A stretch of DNA of 64,000 bases from Luscinia megarhynchos (lineage: Eukaryota > Chordata > Aves > Passeriformes > Turdidae), in contig JAPFBE010000002.1 in NCBI GenBank assembly GCA_034336665.1, forward strand, positions 18,950,906 through 19,014,905. The letters are read 5' to 3'. Below the pieces are notes generated by a model that saw only the letters and a program-made list of their open reading frames with translations, did no database searches and was not told the DNA's origin. The translations under genes and the position numbers were made by a program. This document shows, one piece after another, positions 36,841 to 48,518 of the stretch (its first letter is position 1; each line of letters begins with the position of its first letter).

Positions 36841-39800
36841 CTAGGCCAAAATTAAAAGAGGGGGAGTTGGGTTAGTATTGCCTCAGCACCCCATGTGCTT
36901 CTATGGGCATATAACTGGTTTATATGGACAAAGTTGATTATCAACTTAACCTTATCAACCAATGGACATACTCTAAGAAATGTTTCTAATAGTCATCTTC
37001 CTTGTGGCATCCCACAGCATTTCCTTTACCTTATGCCAGCACAATTTAAAAGTGCACAGAAGTGTAACAATAATAAAAATTATAGAATAGCTAGGAATAT
37101 TATATACAAGGTTTTGTAGCTACAGGCAAGTGCAAGTCCATAGTAGTGAAGTCTAATCATAACACTATTATCTCACACTGCTCTAATAACTGGCCAGATC
37201 TTGATTTCTTGAGCACTTAAAATACACTGAAAAAAATCTCATTTTTTCTGTTTAGAAAATGAATAATTTCCTTTTAAAATCCAAATTTTCTAATGCACAG
37301 AACAGTCGATTTGTACTGCACCTTACCTTGCAAGCAAATTAAGATTATCACTATTTGATGCTATCTTGTGCAACTGCCAGTAGTGCACAAAGTCCAAAAC
37401 AAAGTCCAGCATGTCAAGAACTGTATGTATTTCCTTGGTAATTTAAACTAGAACTCAAGCTAACTCAAGATTTCTGTTTCTGTGCAGATGTTAGGTCAAC
37501 TGTTTATATTGTCAATTAGAGTAAGTTGGACTTCAGCAACTATGTTAATACCAAATTGTATTATAAAAATCCAATGCTGGTTTATACTCCTTATCAATTG
37601 TCACAGTACACTGTAATTAAGAGTCAGATAGAAACTTCTAAAAGAATCCTAAAAAATCCCAAACCAGAAAGATACATAAAAATCTGTCAAAAAGCATTGC
37701 TAGAGTATAATGCAGTCCTTGTTTCATGAAAAGACTTTTTTTTTTTTAGGACAAAAAGATGCAGTCTGATACTACTTAGATTAATTCTTATTCATCTAAT
37801 CATAAAAATAGAAGAAGATAAAGGAAACTTACAACTGAATTGCATGTGACAAGTTCTTTAATTCGAACCATTACTTCCTGTGTGAATGTTCCTGGCCAGA
37901 ACACTTGGGAGACGAGTCCTTTGGCACAAGCTTCCTGCGCCGTCAACTTCCTTCCACTGAACAACATTTCATTGGCCTGAAGGGATAAAAAGTTACTTCT
38001 GGTATGAAATGTAATGAGACAAAACTCATCAAAGGAAAAATGTTCAAAACAAATAAGAAAAATGCCTGCACAGTTTGAAATAGTTTTATTACAGCTCTTC
38101 CAAGATTTAATTTAAAAAAGAAAAATATTGGCCTGCAGCTGGTTGTTGACCAGTACTAGGTCAGTAGTTATTGAAATGTGGATGTCTATGATTAATGGTT
38201 AAAAGTGAAAATGCCTTTTGTCATTTCCTGGCCGTGAATGTTTGTTAGCTCTGGCTTTCTTGCAGTACTGCTGACTTGGTTATCTCTGTACGTGGGAATA
38301 GGTTATAATGTAAATCTGTAAAACAGCAAAGAATACATCAGCTTGCCCTTTATAGTGATGTATTCCATTTTCTGACCAAATTAATAGAAAATAAACATTT
38401 GCATTTTCTTCAAGAGTCCAATACTGAACTGATAAATACTTTCATAATTTGATACAGCAGTCTTATTAAAAAACCCCAGTATTTAAAAGATTTTGCACAT
38501 GGTTTAAGGTACAGAATTGAATACTACCTTCTATGCAACAAGATGCTCTCTCTAGTTCTGTAAATGTTTTTGATTTGTAATTATCATGCACTTCACTATT
38601 TACCAAATTCCCCATTAAAGCTTTGTCCTACAGCCACTTTAATTCTAGCTTGAGTGAAGTTTTTATACAGTTTGCAGTCTTTTGCAGTGACATTTACACG
38701 GAAACAGGCAATGGAAATTAAAAAGTCAGAGTAGACAACCTCAAAAAAACCCCCCATCAGTGTTATTGTTTCATAATTACTTATTTGCACTGAAAAATCC
38801 AAACAAACCCTTTACTGGATTCTTGAAATGCAGGAAATAAAGCTGCTCTAAAATACAAACCTGAACGGGGTTGCATACTGAGGGAAAGTAATTTTTCAGG
38901 GAAAAATACAGAGGTTTTTAATGTTTTCTAATACTGGAAATTTTGATAATTATTTCAGCAACTTTCAGTTAAGGATCTCAAATAATTGATTATTAACTTA
39001 ATTAATTATTTGCTGTGCTTCCATGTTCCTGGTATTACCATTTTAGACATGAAGCAATTTGGAAACTCTGCAGTCTCTTATTTGTTCCTTTGTAAGAAAA
39101 TACAAAGTCTGGGTTCTACTGACAGCTTACTTCCTGACTGCCAGCCACTAGGAATGCAAGGAAAAAACCCACCCAGTTTCCTAGCATATTTTATTTTGGT
39201 TTTACCATCAGCACATCTCTCACAGTTACTATGGAAAGCTGTGATTCACATCTATTAGTTTATAAAAACCCAAAGCTCTTGCTCTATGATCAAATTCTGT
39301 ACACTATAGTTCTACCTTCTGTGAACACAATATCAAATGTACAAAATTCATTAACTACTCCTTCTCATTTTCCAGAATGTATGTGAATAATAATAACAAC
39401 CTGAAATACTTGCTAAAAATCAAAGATGTACACATGATTGTCAAAAAAATTGGGGAATAATTATTCTTCCAAAATAATTTAAAAATCACTTAACATTTCC
39501 ATGAAAGATTAAAATGTGAAGTCTAACTAGTAGTTAGGATAGGCAAACATTTAACCCAAGTGATCAGGTCTACATATTCTTCATATGTATCTTTGCAAGG
39601 ATACAAATAAATGCTAGAAAACCCTTTTTCCCCTGCTAAAACTTAGTTGCAAGTGTTGAGTTCTCCTGAACATGAAACACTATCGGTGAGAATGGTGCAG
39701 TTATCTTATTTCTGCCAGCTGTAACACAGTATTAGCATAAAATCTCACAAGAATTGAGCATTCCCATTGACGTCCTCACTTGACAGGTTTTGAAGGGAAA

Positions 39801-42800
39801 TGTCTTGCCCTGGTATCTTCACTTTTGATCTATACACCACATCTGCTGGAGACCAACTGCTAAAGAAGCTTTAATCATAATCATAGCTTGTACCTGCTGT
39901 TAAAGTTAACTCACTTGGTAGTTACTTTCTAAGAAACTACAGCAATAGAAATGAGTATGATTAAAATATTTCTAAAAAATTCTCATCAGCAACCTTCATT
40001 TTCTACTCTGAGTAGAAAATGCCTCCTTCCACAGAGGATCTTCTCTTGGACTCTGGATTCCCTTTCAGTGAGGGGTTTGAGGCTCACCAGGGCTTTTCTG
40101 TGCAAGGCACAAGCACCAGGGGCCACAGAGCACTTCAGCTCTCCTCCACTATGACCAGGAGCAGCTGGCCTCTGAACTGCCCCAGATCCTGGCTGTGATG
40201 TGGACTCCAGGCACTGTGGAACCATGTTTCCTTCATGACTGACAGAAAAGCTAAGAAATCCTGCCAAGCATGCTGGGGACTGGCAAGGAGAGCCAGTGTG
40301 TGATGTGTGATCACACAACTCCTGGGCTTATATCTAGGACCAAACAACCAGAGCAAGAACTCCATGGCAGACACATAATAACACCTCCCCATACAGACAT
40401 CACTTTAATGTCTATTACAGATTATTTTCAAAACTCAAAAGCCAAGTTTAGGGACACTTCTAAAATTCTTGGTAATTCCAAGACAATATCAGTTTTGAAT
40501 CCTAAGGTTTGGGCTTCAAATCTCCTGTGATAAACCCATGGCTGAAATTGTTTGAAAACCCCCCTCCCCATCCATGACAGACCTGCTCACAGAAGGTGAC
40601 TGACCCCACATGGAAGTTATTTCCAGTAATCTTGCAATAGAACATTTTCACATAGCTGCAGCTAACAACACTGCATTGTAAGACTGACAAGAGTTAGGGG
40701 TGGCACTACTCCTGCTGAATTGATACATTTGTAGAAAATGTTATGATGCATACAAAGGCCTGAATTCTTTGTTTTATATATTTTTTCCCCTGAATGTTTT
40801 GCATTTCACTCATAACATCTTACTGCTGACTTCTCTCTTTTACAGACAAAAAGCATGCTTCTTTATCAGTCTTCAGCATGGATTCTGAACATATTTCATG
40901 AAATGTGCTCAGTAAAGTTCAGCTTTGTCCCATAGAGACACTGCTGTGCTGCAGAGAGTCAAGGATAGTACAAAAACAGTGGATTTTTCCCCCTTTTTGC
41001 ACTGATCATTATGGAATTGTTACCACTGGAAGCTTTCAATTTAAATCTTTATATTTAAGAATGAGAGCATTCACAAACACACATGAAAGAGTACACTAGG
41101 GAAGAGCTTCTTGTGTTTTTTGTACAACTTCTAAAGAAATGAAAAGTAACAACCACAAGTCTTTAAAGGACAAGGATGGATGGAATGGATGGATGAGTGG
41201 ATGGATGGCCAAATAAAAAGGGAAAGGAACAATCAGTAGTTTGAAACATGCTAGGATATTAAAGATACTCTTATAACTGTTAATCTATTTCAGTTACCTT
41301 TTCTGTTCTCTTTTAATAACTAAATCCAAATATGACAGAATTAGCTATTAGATCTTTTAAAACTGGTGTTTTAATATACTGATATGCATATTTTTAAATC
41401 AATAAATACCTACAGGGAAAAAATGGCTTTTATAATAAACAGCCATTTTGGAAAAGAGGTTACATACTGTCCAAACTGCAATGGGGCATAGGTCTAAGTT
41501 TTCAAAGAACACAGCATGAAAAAACACTAAGCAACGTGAAAATAACGTAGGTAAGAGATTGTTAAACAGCTTTTTGTTAGGAGTGCATGGAAGCTGAAAT
41601 AGTTACTTTGCATAAGACTGCTCTTGGCTGGTGTCACAGTGCTCTGCTGTGCTGAATGCAAGACACCCTGGCTAGTCCCCAGGAGGCAGCAGCAGGGGAG
41701 GTGTGTCCTGGTACACAGGACATGACCTTTCTGACACATCAGGGTCAAAGGTGGGATCAAGTCCCATGCCTGCTTTCTGTTCCGTGCATGCAGGTGAAGA
41801 GTAAGCTGTAAGAGCATGGAGCAGAAAAGCTATAAAGGGTGGCTTCTCATGAAAGGTTTTCATGAGAGAAAGAAAAAAATTAAGAAAGAGACAACACAGG
41901 AAGGCAAAACGTCTTGAAATCACACTGGATAAATTATCCCAACTGAATTGTGAAGCTGTCAGCCCCTGCCCTGCAAGCTACTTACAGAAGCCAGGCCCAT
42001 TATCCGAGGGAATGTAAGGGATGAACATCCATCTGGACTTTGTCCAAAAGTAGTGTATGGTGTCTGAAACCAGGCCTTCTCGTTGGCCCAAACCACGTCA
42101 CACAGAGGCAATATAGATGCTCCAAGTCCAATGGCTGGGCCATTTACTGCTACAATGATAGGCTTCTTAAACTGAATAAAAGTATTCACAAAATTCCTGA
42201 AGAGAAACAGAAACATGCACTCACTACATATATCAAGTGTGTAAAATATACCAGCCCTTGAAATAATTTATATAATTTATCTTCACAGTAATATCACTTT
42301 CAAACCTTCCACAATGAGGTGGTTATTTGGTGGATGAGGGGAGAGAGGTGGATATTGTCTACACAGAGTGAGGATTTCAGCACTGTCTCTCATAAGAGCT
42401 TCACAGTCAAACTGTTGATGTATGAGCTGGATGAGCAGACAGTGAGGTGGACTGAAAAATGTCAGAATGGCTGGCCCAGTGGGTAGTGACTCATGGCACA
42501 GGCCAGTGATTTAAGTGTTGCACCCCACAGGGTCAGTGATGGGTCCAGCACTGTTTAACAGCTTCACTGATGATTTGGTTGATGGGGCAGAGCATATCCT
42601 CAGCAAGTTTGCTCAGGATACAAAAGCAGGCTGATGCACCAGAGGATTGTGCTGCCATCCAGAGGGACCTGACAGGCTGGAGAAATGAGCTGACAGGAAC
42701 CTCCTAAAGCTCAACAAGGGAAATGCAAAGCATTGTGCCTGGGGAGGAACAGCCCCAGGCATCAATGTGTGCTGGAAGACAAGCTGGAAAGCAGCTTGGC

Positions 42801-45800
42801 AGAAATTGAGTTAGGGTTCTGAGTGGATACCAAGCTGAACTTGAGCCAGCAGCGTGCCAGTGGTTTCCTGCACTGCTTTAGGAGGAATGTTGTCTAGAGG
42901 TTGCAGGAGTTGATCCTGCCCCTCCTCTGTTCAGCCTGAGTGTCATATGGACTTCTCAGTGAAAGGGAGGCTCAAGGTGGTGTAGCAAAGGGCCACAAGG
43001 TGACCCAGGGACTGAGTGAGCTGGACCTGTTCAGCCTGGAGAAGAGAAGGCTCAGGGGGATTCATCCATGTGTAACAATACCTGAAAGGAACCTGTTGGT
43101 ACCTGAAAGGTACCTCTGTACTCTTTCAGTACCTGAAAGAGGACAGAGCCAGGCTCTTTTCAGTGGTGCCCATTGAGGCAGTGGGCACACACTGAAACCT
43201 GGGAGGTTTCCTCTCAACAGCAGGAAACACTTTCTTACTGTGAGGGGGACCAAACAGGCAGCCAACAAGGTCGTGGACTCTCAGTCTTGAGGGACTTAAA
43301 AAAACTCAGGAAATGGTCCTGGCCAACTTGCTCTAGGTGACATTGTTTGAGCAGGTTGAACAAGACAACCTGCAAATATCCCTTCCAACCTTAAGCATTT
43401 TCTGATTCTGTAAAAGCCTAGCATTGCTCCCAGCCCAACACATCACAGTAGCTGGGCAGGTGCAGATTTAACACCTCTCTACAAGCAACACTGATACATC
43501 ACTTTGGCACACTCATGTGTTCCACAGCTCTCAGATAAGGCTGCAGCCTTTCCTCACCTCTGGGCACCACAACTGTGGCACGGCCCCACTTGGTCCATGC
43601 TGTATTTAGGTATTGGCATAAGGTATTTACCTGTGTTTTTAAGTGACAGTAATAAGGTATAAATGAAGATGGGCAAAGCATTATTGATCTTCCTTGAGAA
43701 GCTTTTCTTAACAAATAAATCTGCTTTTTAAAATTATGAACATAAATACTAGAGCTCTATTATCCCATACCACACACCTGTAAACTTCCCCATCTCATCT
43801 CCCTTCTTTTGGTTGGCAATAATGCTCTGGGTACTATGCTATTAGGTGACATATGCATATTTTCATCTTCAGTGACAAAAAATGACAATTCATTCCAGTA
43901 CCCACAAAAATATGGATGCTTCTATGTTCTCAAACAGTAATGCCTCCAAAAGCTTCTTAGGAAAAACCAGTCATGTATGTATGTATGAATACATACTTAG
44001 GTAATTTTAAAGTTTTCTCCCCATCTGTGTTACATATTTTTGTATTTCTGCAAAACAGGACAATTTTACTATATTGCATTCAGCACTAAAGGTTATCCCA
44101 CTCTTTCTTAACTCATTCTAGTGAACTGAAACAGCTAAATGCAAAAAACCAAATCCAAACGTGGAATCATCTCATGCAAGTCATCATACAAACATCCTAT
44201 CCAGAGACTTAAGATAATTCTAATTATGTCTGAATATCCCAGAGAGGACTATCCCTACTATATATATGAAAAATACCTTATTTGAAAGGGAGGGTGTGTC
44301 CATAAGTCTTTCAAGTCACCTTTGCCCATTTTATTAACAATGAATATTAGGTGAAAAAATAGGTTTCTGGAAGTGGCTAAATTAAAATAGTGATAGAAGC
44401 TCAAGTGCTAAGAGCTTCTGGCCACATCTGAAGTCACAGCACAAGCAACTTTTACATGAAATGACCGAAGAATTTCCTTTGATAAAAATAACTATAATCA
44501 TCTATACTAACCAACTGTACCTCCAATGAAACAGGCTTTACATGTCCATGACCTACTTTAGAAACATGACCATTGATAATAGCCATAGAAGAAGGGCTCT
44601 GAAAGAATATAAATACTCTGAAAGAATGCAAGAGACCAGGATCTTAAAACCATTGCCCAAATGTATTTGTTTGTACTGTTAAAATGTGCCTTCAAGATCC
44701 ATACTTTTTTTCCATATATTTTCTTCTACTTGGTAGTACCTCAGTTCATTTTGTTTAAATGTTAGGCTTGCTACTTAGCATTGGGTTGATGACCAGAATT
44801 AATCTATTCCTCTAAAATATCCATCATTCCAGTTCTCTGAACATACTATATACATTTACTCATTCAATACACATCTTGAATTTTGGTGTATTAGATTTGC
44901 TTTCCTGAAATCTCATGGCTACTGAAGTATTTTAATACTGGTTTTAACAGGAGGAGTGTAACAATACTCACAGTTTTCATACTTAAATTTTAAAATTAAA
45001 AATGCATGAAAGGACAACCCCAATAGAAAAGAACATGGATCATGAAAAAGTGCTGCACACTATAATGTAACAGGTGAATGCCTGAGATCTTTTTGAATAA
45101 GAGGCTTTTGAAATAAAGATAGAACATGCCATATGATGAACAGTACCCATCAGATGACTGAAGATAGCTATACATACCTAATAGCTTCTGCCATCTTAGT
45201 GCTTTCCTTTTTTCTATCATCCGTTAAACGTCGTATAAAATAAATAAAATCAAGACCACAGCAGAAAATGCTACCGACTGCACTGAAGAGAACAAGTTTA
45301 CTGTCATCTGCAGCTGCTGTGTTCAGTGCACTTTGGACTTCCTTCATTACCTGAAAAATACAAATTTCATAAGAATCATTTTAATCCATCATTACAAATA
45401 GTATGTTGTTCTCTTCCTTCCTCCCCCTATGAGACCCTTCCACATCTTTAATTTTTCCTCAGGATCCACTCAACCATCTTATTAGAAAAGTTAACTTTCT
45501 TCATTATTCAAAAAATGGAAGTTAATGTATTAGAAGCTTTCATTTCAAAAATACAATTAGACAAAGATAATTCAATCATTAAGGAAAGATCTATTAGATG
45601 TTATCTGTAACTAAAGCACTCATTCAGCATTTCTGTAATTTGGACAGCAGATGGCATATGCAACCAGTACAGAAAAACAAAGAACCTTAATTGAGGCTAA
45701 ATCTTTTTTTCCAGTTGCACATTGTAAGTCAGTGCACACCTTACAAAAGACAGTGCACATCAACATAGTCAGATAACAGAGTTTTTAAATGCAAGTAAAT

Positions 45801-46196
45801 TACACACAAACTGTACATGCAACACCTTGCAAGCAAGAACCTGTATTGTGTTTTGTGCATGTTTGTGCCTGAATAACAAGCAGAAATGAAGCAAGGACTT
45901 CATATTCCCCTCCCCTCCCAAAAGGAGAATTGTTCTGACCTCTGGATTTAATGAATTATTTTCAGATGATTTTGTTGATAGCAAAATGTGTGTGAATCCA
46001 TCTTGTTTCCTGACAACAATGTCTCTGTACCGGTACGCGCTCTCCGTTTGTCTCACGCTGAAACGTAGCCTTTTATCAAAGGGCTGATCTCTCCTGTCAT
46101 CAATAAACCTTCGTTTGCTGGCTGTCACTCCTGCTACAGATGTCTGGATGTTGGTTGTACCATTGGCTGCTAATGCTTCCATAAAGGTGGGTGTAC
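36682..46196 (-). CDS. CDYL: Chromodomain Y-like protein, 3' five coding exons (5' part outside window)
   Basis: The coding part in the window joins, in transcript order, 46196-45940, 45350-45178, 42196-41986, 37976-37833 and 36840-36682 (minus strand). That is 944 bases, giving 313 whole residues and a TGA stop. All junctions are GT-AG and in frame. The product covers the end of the linker ([20 protein letters not shown]) and the whole crotonase/enoyl-CoA-hydratase-like domain, with [13 protein letters not shown] and [20 protein letters not shown] as the CoA/oxyanion-hole blocks, and ends [16 protein letters not shown] is a nuclear corepressor. Its chromodomain reads methylated histone H3, and this C-terminal domain binds CoA and HDACs and hydrates crotonyl-CoA, lowering histone crotonylation. 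The C terminus and linker match CDYL and exclude CDYL2. An internal Met (ATG at 46182-46180) would give a 309-residue product, the length I recall for a short human isoform. Confidence 0.95.
36841..37832 (-). other. CDYL intron before the last exon
   Basis: The donor is GTAAGT (complement of 37832-37827). It is AT-rich with no recognisable repeat. Confidence 0.88.
37833..37976 (-). CDS. CDYL: CDYL penultimate coding exon
   Basis: It encodes [31 protein letters not shown] and [17 protein letters not shown]. It is 144 bases, phase 0 on both sides, so skipping it would keep the frame but delete part of the catalytic fold. Confidence 0.95.
39997..40021. repeat. Perfect 11-bp inverted repeat with 3-base loop
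   Basis: The arms CATTTTCTACT (39997-40007) and AGTAGAAAATG (40011-40021) are exact reverse complements, separated by CTG. No transposon context is visible. Confidence 0.9.
41174..41208. repeat. GGAT tetranucleotide tandem repeat
   Basis: Imperfect GGATGGAT-type units, about eight copies with two interruptions. Confidence 0.85.
41986..42196 (-). CDS. CDYL: CDYL exon with the crotonase oxyanion-hole block
   Basis: It completes an arginine codon and encodes [57 protein letters not shown] and [13 protein letters not shown]. The N-G-P-A-I-G-L-G stretch is the glycine-rich CoA/oxyanion-hole segment of crotonase folds. The segment after DGC differs from human CDYL as I remember it. The donor is GTAAGT, phase 0. 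Confidence 0.95.
42420..43415 (+). mobile_element. CR1 LINE, about 1 kb, longest copy in the window
   Basis: It includes the end of the reverse-transcriptase ORF region (the GGTCAGTGATGGGTCCAGCA block near 42531, then 'CAGCAAGTTTGCTCAGGATA' near 42601), the CTGGAGAAGAGAAGGCTCAG block at about 43037 and the CCTTCCAACCTTAAGCATTT terminus with an ATTCTGT octamer. Stops and frameshifts make it non-coding. It has an internal reshuffled stretch near 43075-43135 in which the ACCTGAAAG motif recurs several times. Confidence 0.92.
43077..43142 (+). repeat. Local tandem of TACCTGAAAG units inside the CR1
   Basis: TACCTGAAAG-like units occur at about 43079, 43100 and 43130, spaced 20-30 bases. This looks like a local duplication of a short CR1 segment. 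Confidence 0.65.
45178..45350 (-). CDS. CDYL: CDYL exon opening the crotonase-like domain core
   Basis: It encodes [38 protein letters not shown] and [19 protein letters not shown]. The SAVGSxFCCGLD block is the first oxyanion-hole/CoA-binding segment. It enters in phase 0 and ends two bases into an arginine codon. Confidence 0.95.
45351..45939 (-). other. Short CDYL intron with a non-consensus donor
   Basis: The donor reads GAG then GTCAGA (complement of 45939-45934), weaker than the usual GTRAGT. Reading through would extend the frame by about 57 residues to a stop at 45769. No repeats are seen. Confidence 0.85.
45940..46196 (-). CDS. CDYL: CDYL exon with linker end and possible short-isoform start
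   Basis: The first two bases complete a codon from an exon outside the window; then [60 protein letters not shown] and [20 protein letters not shown] follow. The basic KRR/DKRLR stretches fit the linker between chromodomain and crotonase domain. The ATG at 46182-46180 would begin a 309-residue protein lacking the chromodomain. Confidence 0.94.
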
Positions 46197-48498
46197 CTGG
46201 AAATAGTTGTAACAAGTACAGTTAAATTTCATTAGCTCACCCATCTCAAAATCCCTATTGGCATGAAAACATGCAACTCATGTTAAGAACACACAGTACA
46301 CATGAAACTCAGTGTCCTGGAAGTTATTGAAAGAGATACTGTGCACAGAGCAAAACTGAAGTGACAAAGGGATTCAAGAAATTAATGTTACCGTTTTGAG
46401 AATATACAATTAAAATAAGGCAAACAGACCAATTGTCATACACTTATTTTTAGAAGGGGAGAAAGGTGTATTTAATGCTCCTAATATTGATGCACTTCAT
46501 TAGGCTAACGGTCTGCTTTCTCCCTTTCCAACATTTTGAAGTCATTTAACAGCATCAACATTGCTAAGAGGAAGTGAAAGCCTTTTGTTTCAAACATCAG
46601 AAGTTATTATAAAGAAAAAGACACTTAGAATAAACCAAATAAAAAACTTGATTGACAAGACCATAAAAAGCATAATGGTCTTTAAAGAAAAATGGAAATG
46701 AAGAAAGGCAGACAACACTTCTTTGAGAGGAGCACAAGACCCATGCAGTGATGGATATTTTAATGGATTCATAGACAGTGAGATCTTTCTCATGTTAAAC
46801 ATTTTTTGCTATTGACATTGGCAAACAGACAATTAAGTCTTGCTGGTCTTGTTCCCAATCTTTTACACAGAGAGAGTTTGAAGGCATGTGAGTAAACAGG
46901 ACATTCCTCATGTCACAGAAGGGACAGGTTTTTCTACAGTCCACATTATAAACATAACACCAAACAGAGAAAATAAGAAAGCATACTGGATCTATAATGC
47001 CTCTGTATGTTTAAGCCTCCATGCAAAATCTCCACAGAACTTGTCATACTAAAGTAATGGAGTGTGCATAGTCCAAGGGGGTTAAAAATATTGGGAAAGT
47101 GTGTTAGAGTCCAAGACAGTGAAGTTTTGAAAGACTTTACCTCAAAATTGAGCTCTAAGACTAAAATCTTCTGGGAAGCCATTGCCCTTATCTCACTAAC
47201 AGGTACTTCAAAACATCATGCACATGATGTCTTAAGTAGAGTAAGTTGCTAATTAAATGTTAGGGTAATTTGTCATTATCTTTCTGAAGAAGTTATATTT
47301 TAAAATTAAATTATCTCAAACTTTGTTTTAGCTACAACATACTTCAAATACTTGTGAGTCCAATGAAGACATTAAAGAGGCTCACTTAAGTAACTGGAAT
47401 GTCCAATATCTTGATATTTCCTCTGTATTCAAGTGCAGCTTACCTTGACTCATATGAAGTACAAGAGAGACAATAAGAGACTAAATTTAATTAAAATTTA
47501 GAACATTAAACATTTTCCTAGTTATAGTGCAGAAAATGTCTCTGGATATAAATGAAGTTTTTATTTAAATATTTAAAAAAATATTTTATGATTAAATAGG
47601 CAAGTTGACTGTTTAAGGATCTATACAACAAAAAGATTTTATTCTACCTTTTAAGGTCTTTCTTGTATTAGCGATTTCATCCTCTCACCATCTCACTTTT
47701 TTGTGAAGAAGTTAAAGACAACTAAATTTTTTATCTTAAAGTTAAGAGTAAGAAACTGGATTTCGTTTGTGATCAGTTTTACATAGAGATGAACAAAAAG
47801 AAATGGAAAATTAGCATTTTTTATTGTCACAAAATTTTCACATTTATTCCTAAATTTTCCATGGCTTATAATGCTTTCAAAGCTTGTAAACCATATTATG
47901 GCAATTGCATTTCTTTAAAAGAATTCTCTTGAAAGGGAATTTGCAGGATCACCTATGTTGTCCCATATTTCATTAGGAACACAAGATGAAATTATATCAC
48001 TGGCTTGGTTTTCCATAGGAAATGTAAATTAAAACAACTGAAATCACATCTGATTTTTAAACCCTGATCAAAGTTTTTTATGTCTTTTGTCCTAGCCATA
48101 GCAAAAAATGTGGAGAATTGGGAAAGACAGACTAGAGTAAGCCAAAACAAGGAGTCAGTAAACTTGTCCAAGACCTCTGAGCCTGTATTTTCCTACGACT
48201 CATTCTTTCAAACATATACTCAAATACCAGAAAACTACTTTAGAGATGCAAGAGACAATGATTATATACTTTGAGAGAAAAAAACTTCTGTCAAGAGAGA
48301 TAAAGATGTAAACACTACAGGCCAATTTTCATGCTTACTGAAGTAGCAAGAGACCTCCTGATTTTTTATATAAACCCTGTCTACATTTATCAATAGTTGG
48401 GAGTTTCAAACCACAAGCAAGGGACAGTTGCATTTCAGAGGAAGAAGTCTCCTCTTTCCAATCATGTAAACACAGTTCTAGGATATTTAGACTGGAAC

Positions 48499-48518
48499 AA
48501 AAAAAAAAAAAAAAAAAA
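48499..48518 (+). repeat. Homopolymer of 20 A
   Basis: An uninterrupted A run inside the CDYL intron, without an identifiable retrocopy to its left. Confidence 0.85.

Larger units (their letters stand above)
37977..41985 (-). other. CDYL intron
   Basis: The donor is GTAAGT (complement of 41985-41980) and the acceptor reads CCCTTCAG. It contains a perfect 11-bp inverted repeat at 39997-40021 and a GGAT-type tandem repeat at 41174-41208. I recognised no LINE or LTR in this intron. Confidence 0.88.
42197..45177 (-). other. CDYL intron carrying a 1-kb CR1
   Basis: The donor is GTATGT (complement of 45177-45172) and the acceptor ends TCTCTTCAG. A third of the intron is a plus-strand CR1 (42420-43415), antisense to CDYL transcription. 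The rest shows nothing recognised. Confidence 0.88.

Noticed and set aside
36682..46196. Identity as CDYL2 or CDY
   Set aside because: The linker [20 protein letters not shown] and C terminus [12 protein letters not shown] are CDYL-like; CDYL2 ends differently, and its linker differs. CDY is a primate Y-linked derivative. The RPP40 neighbour also fits CDYL.
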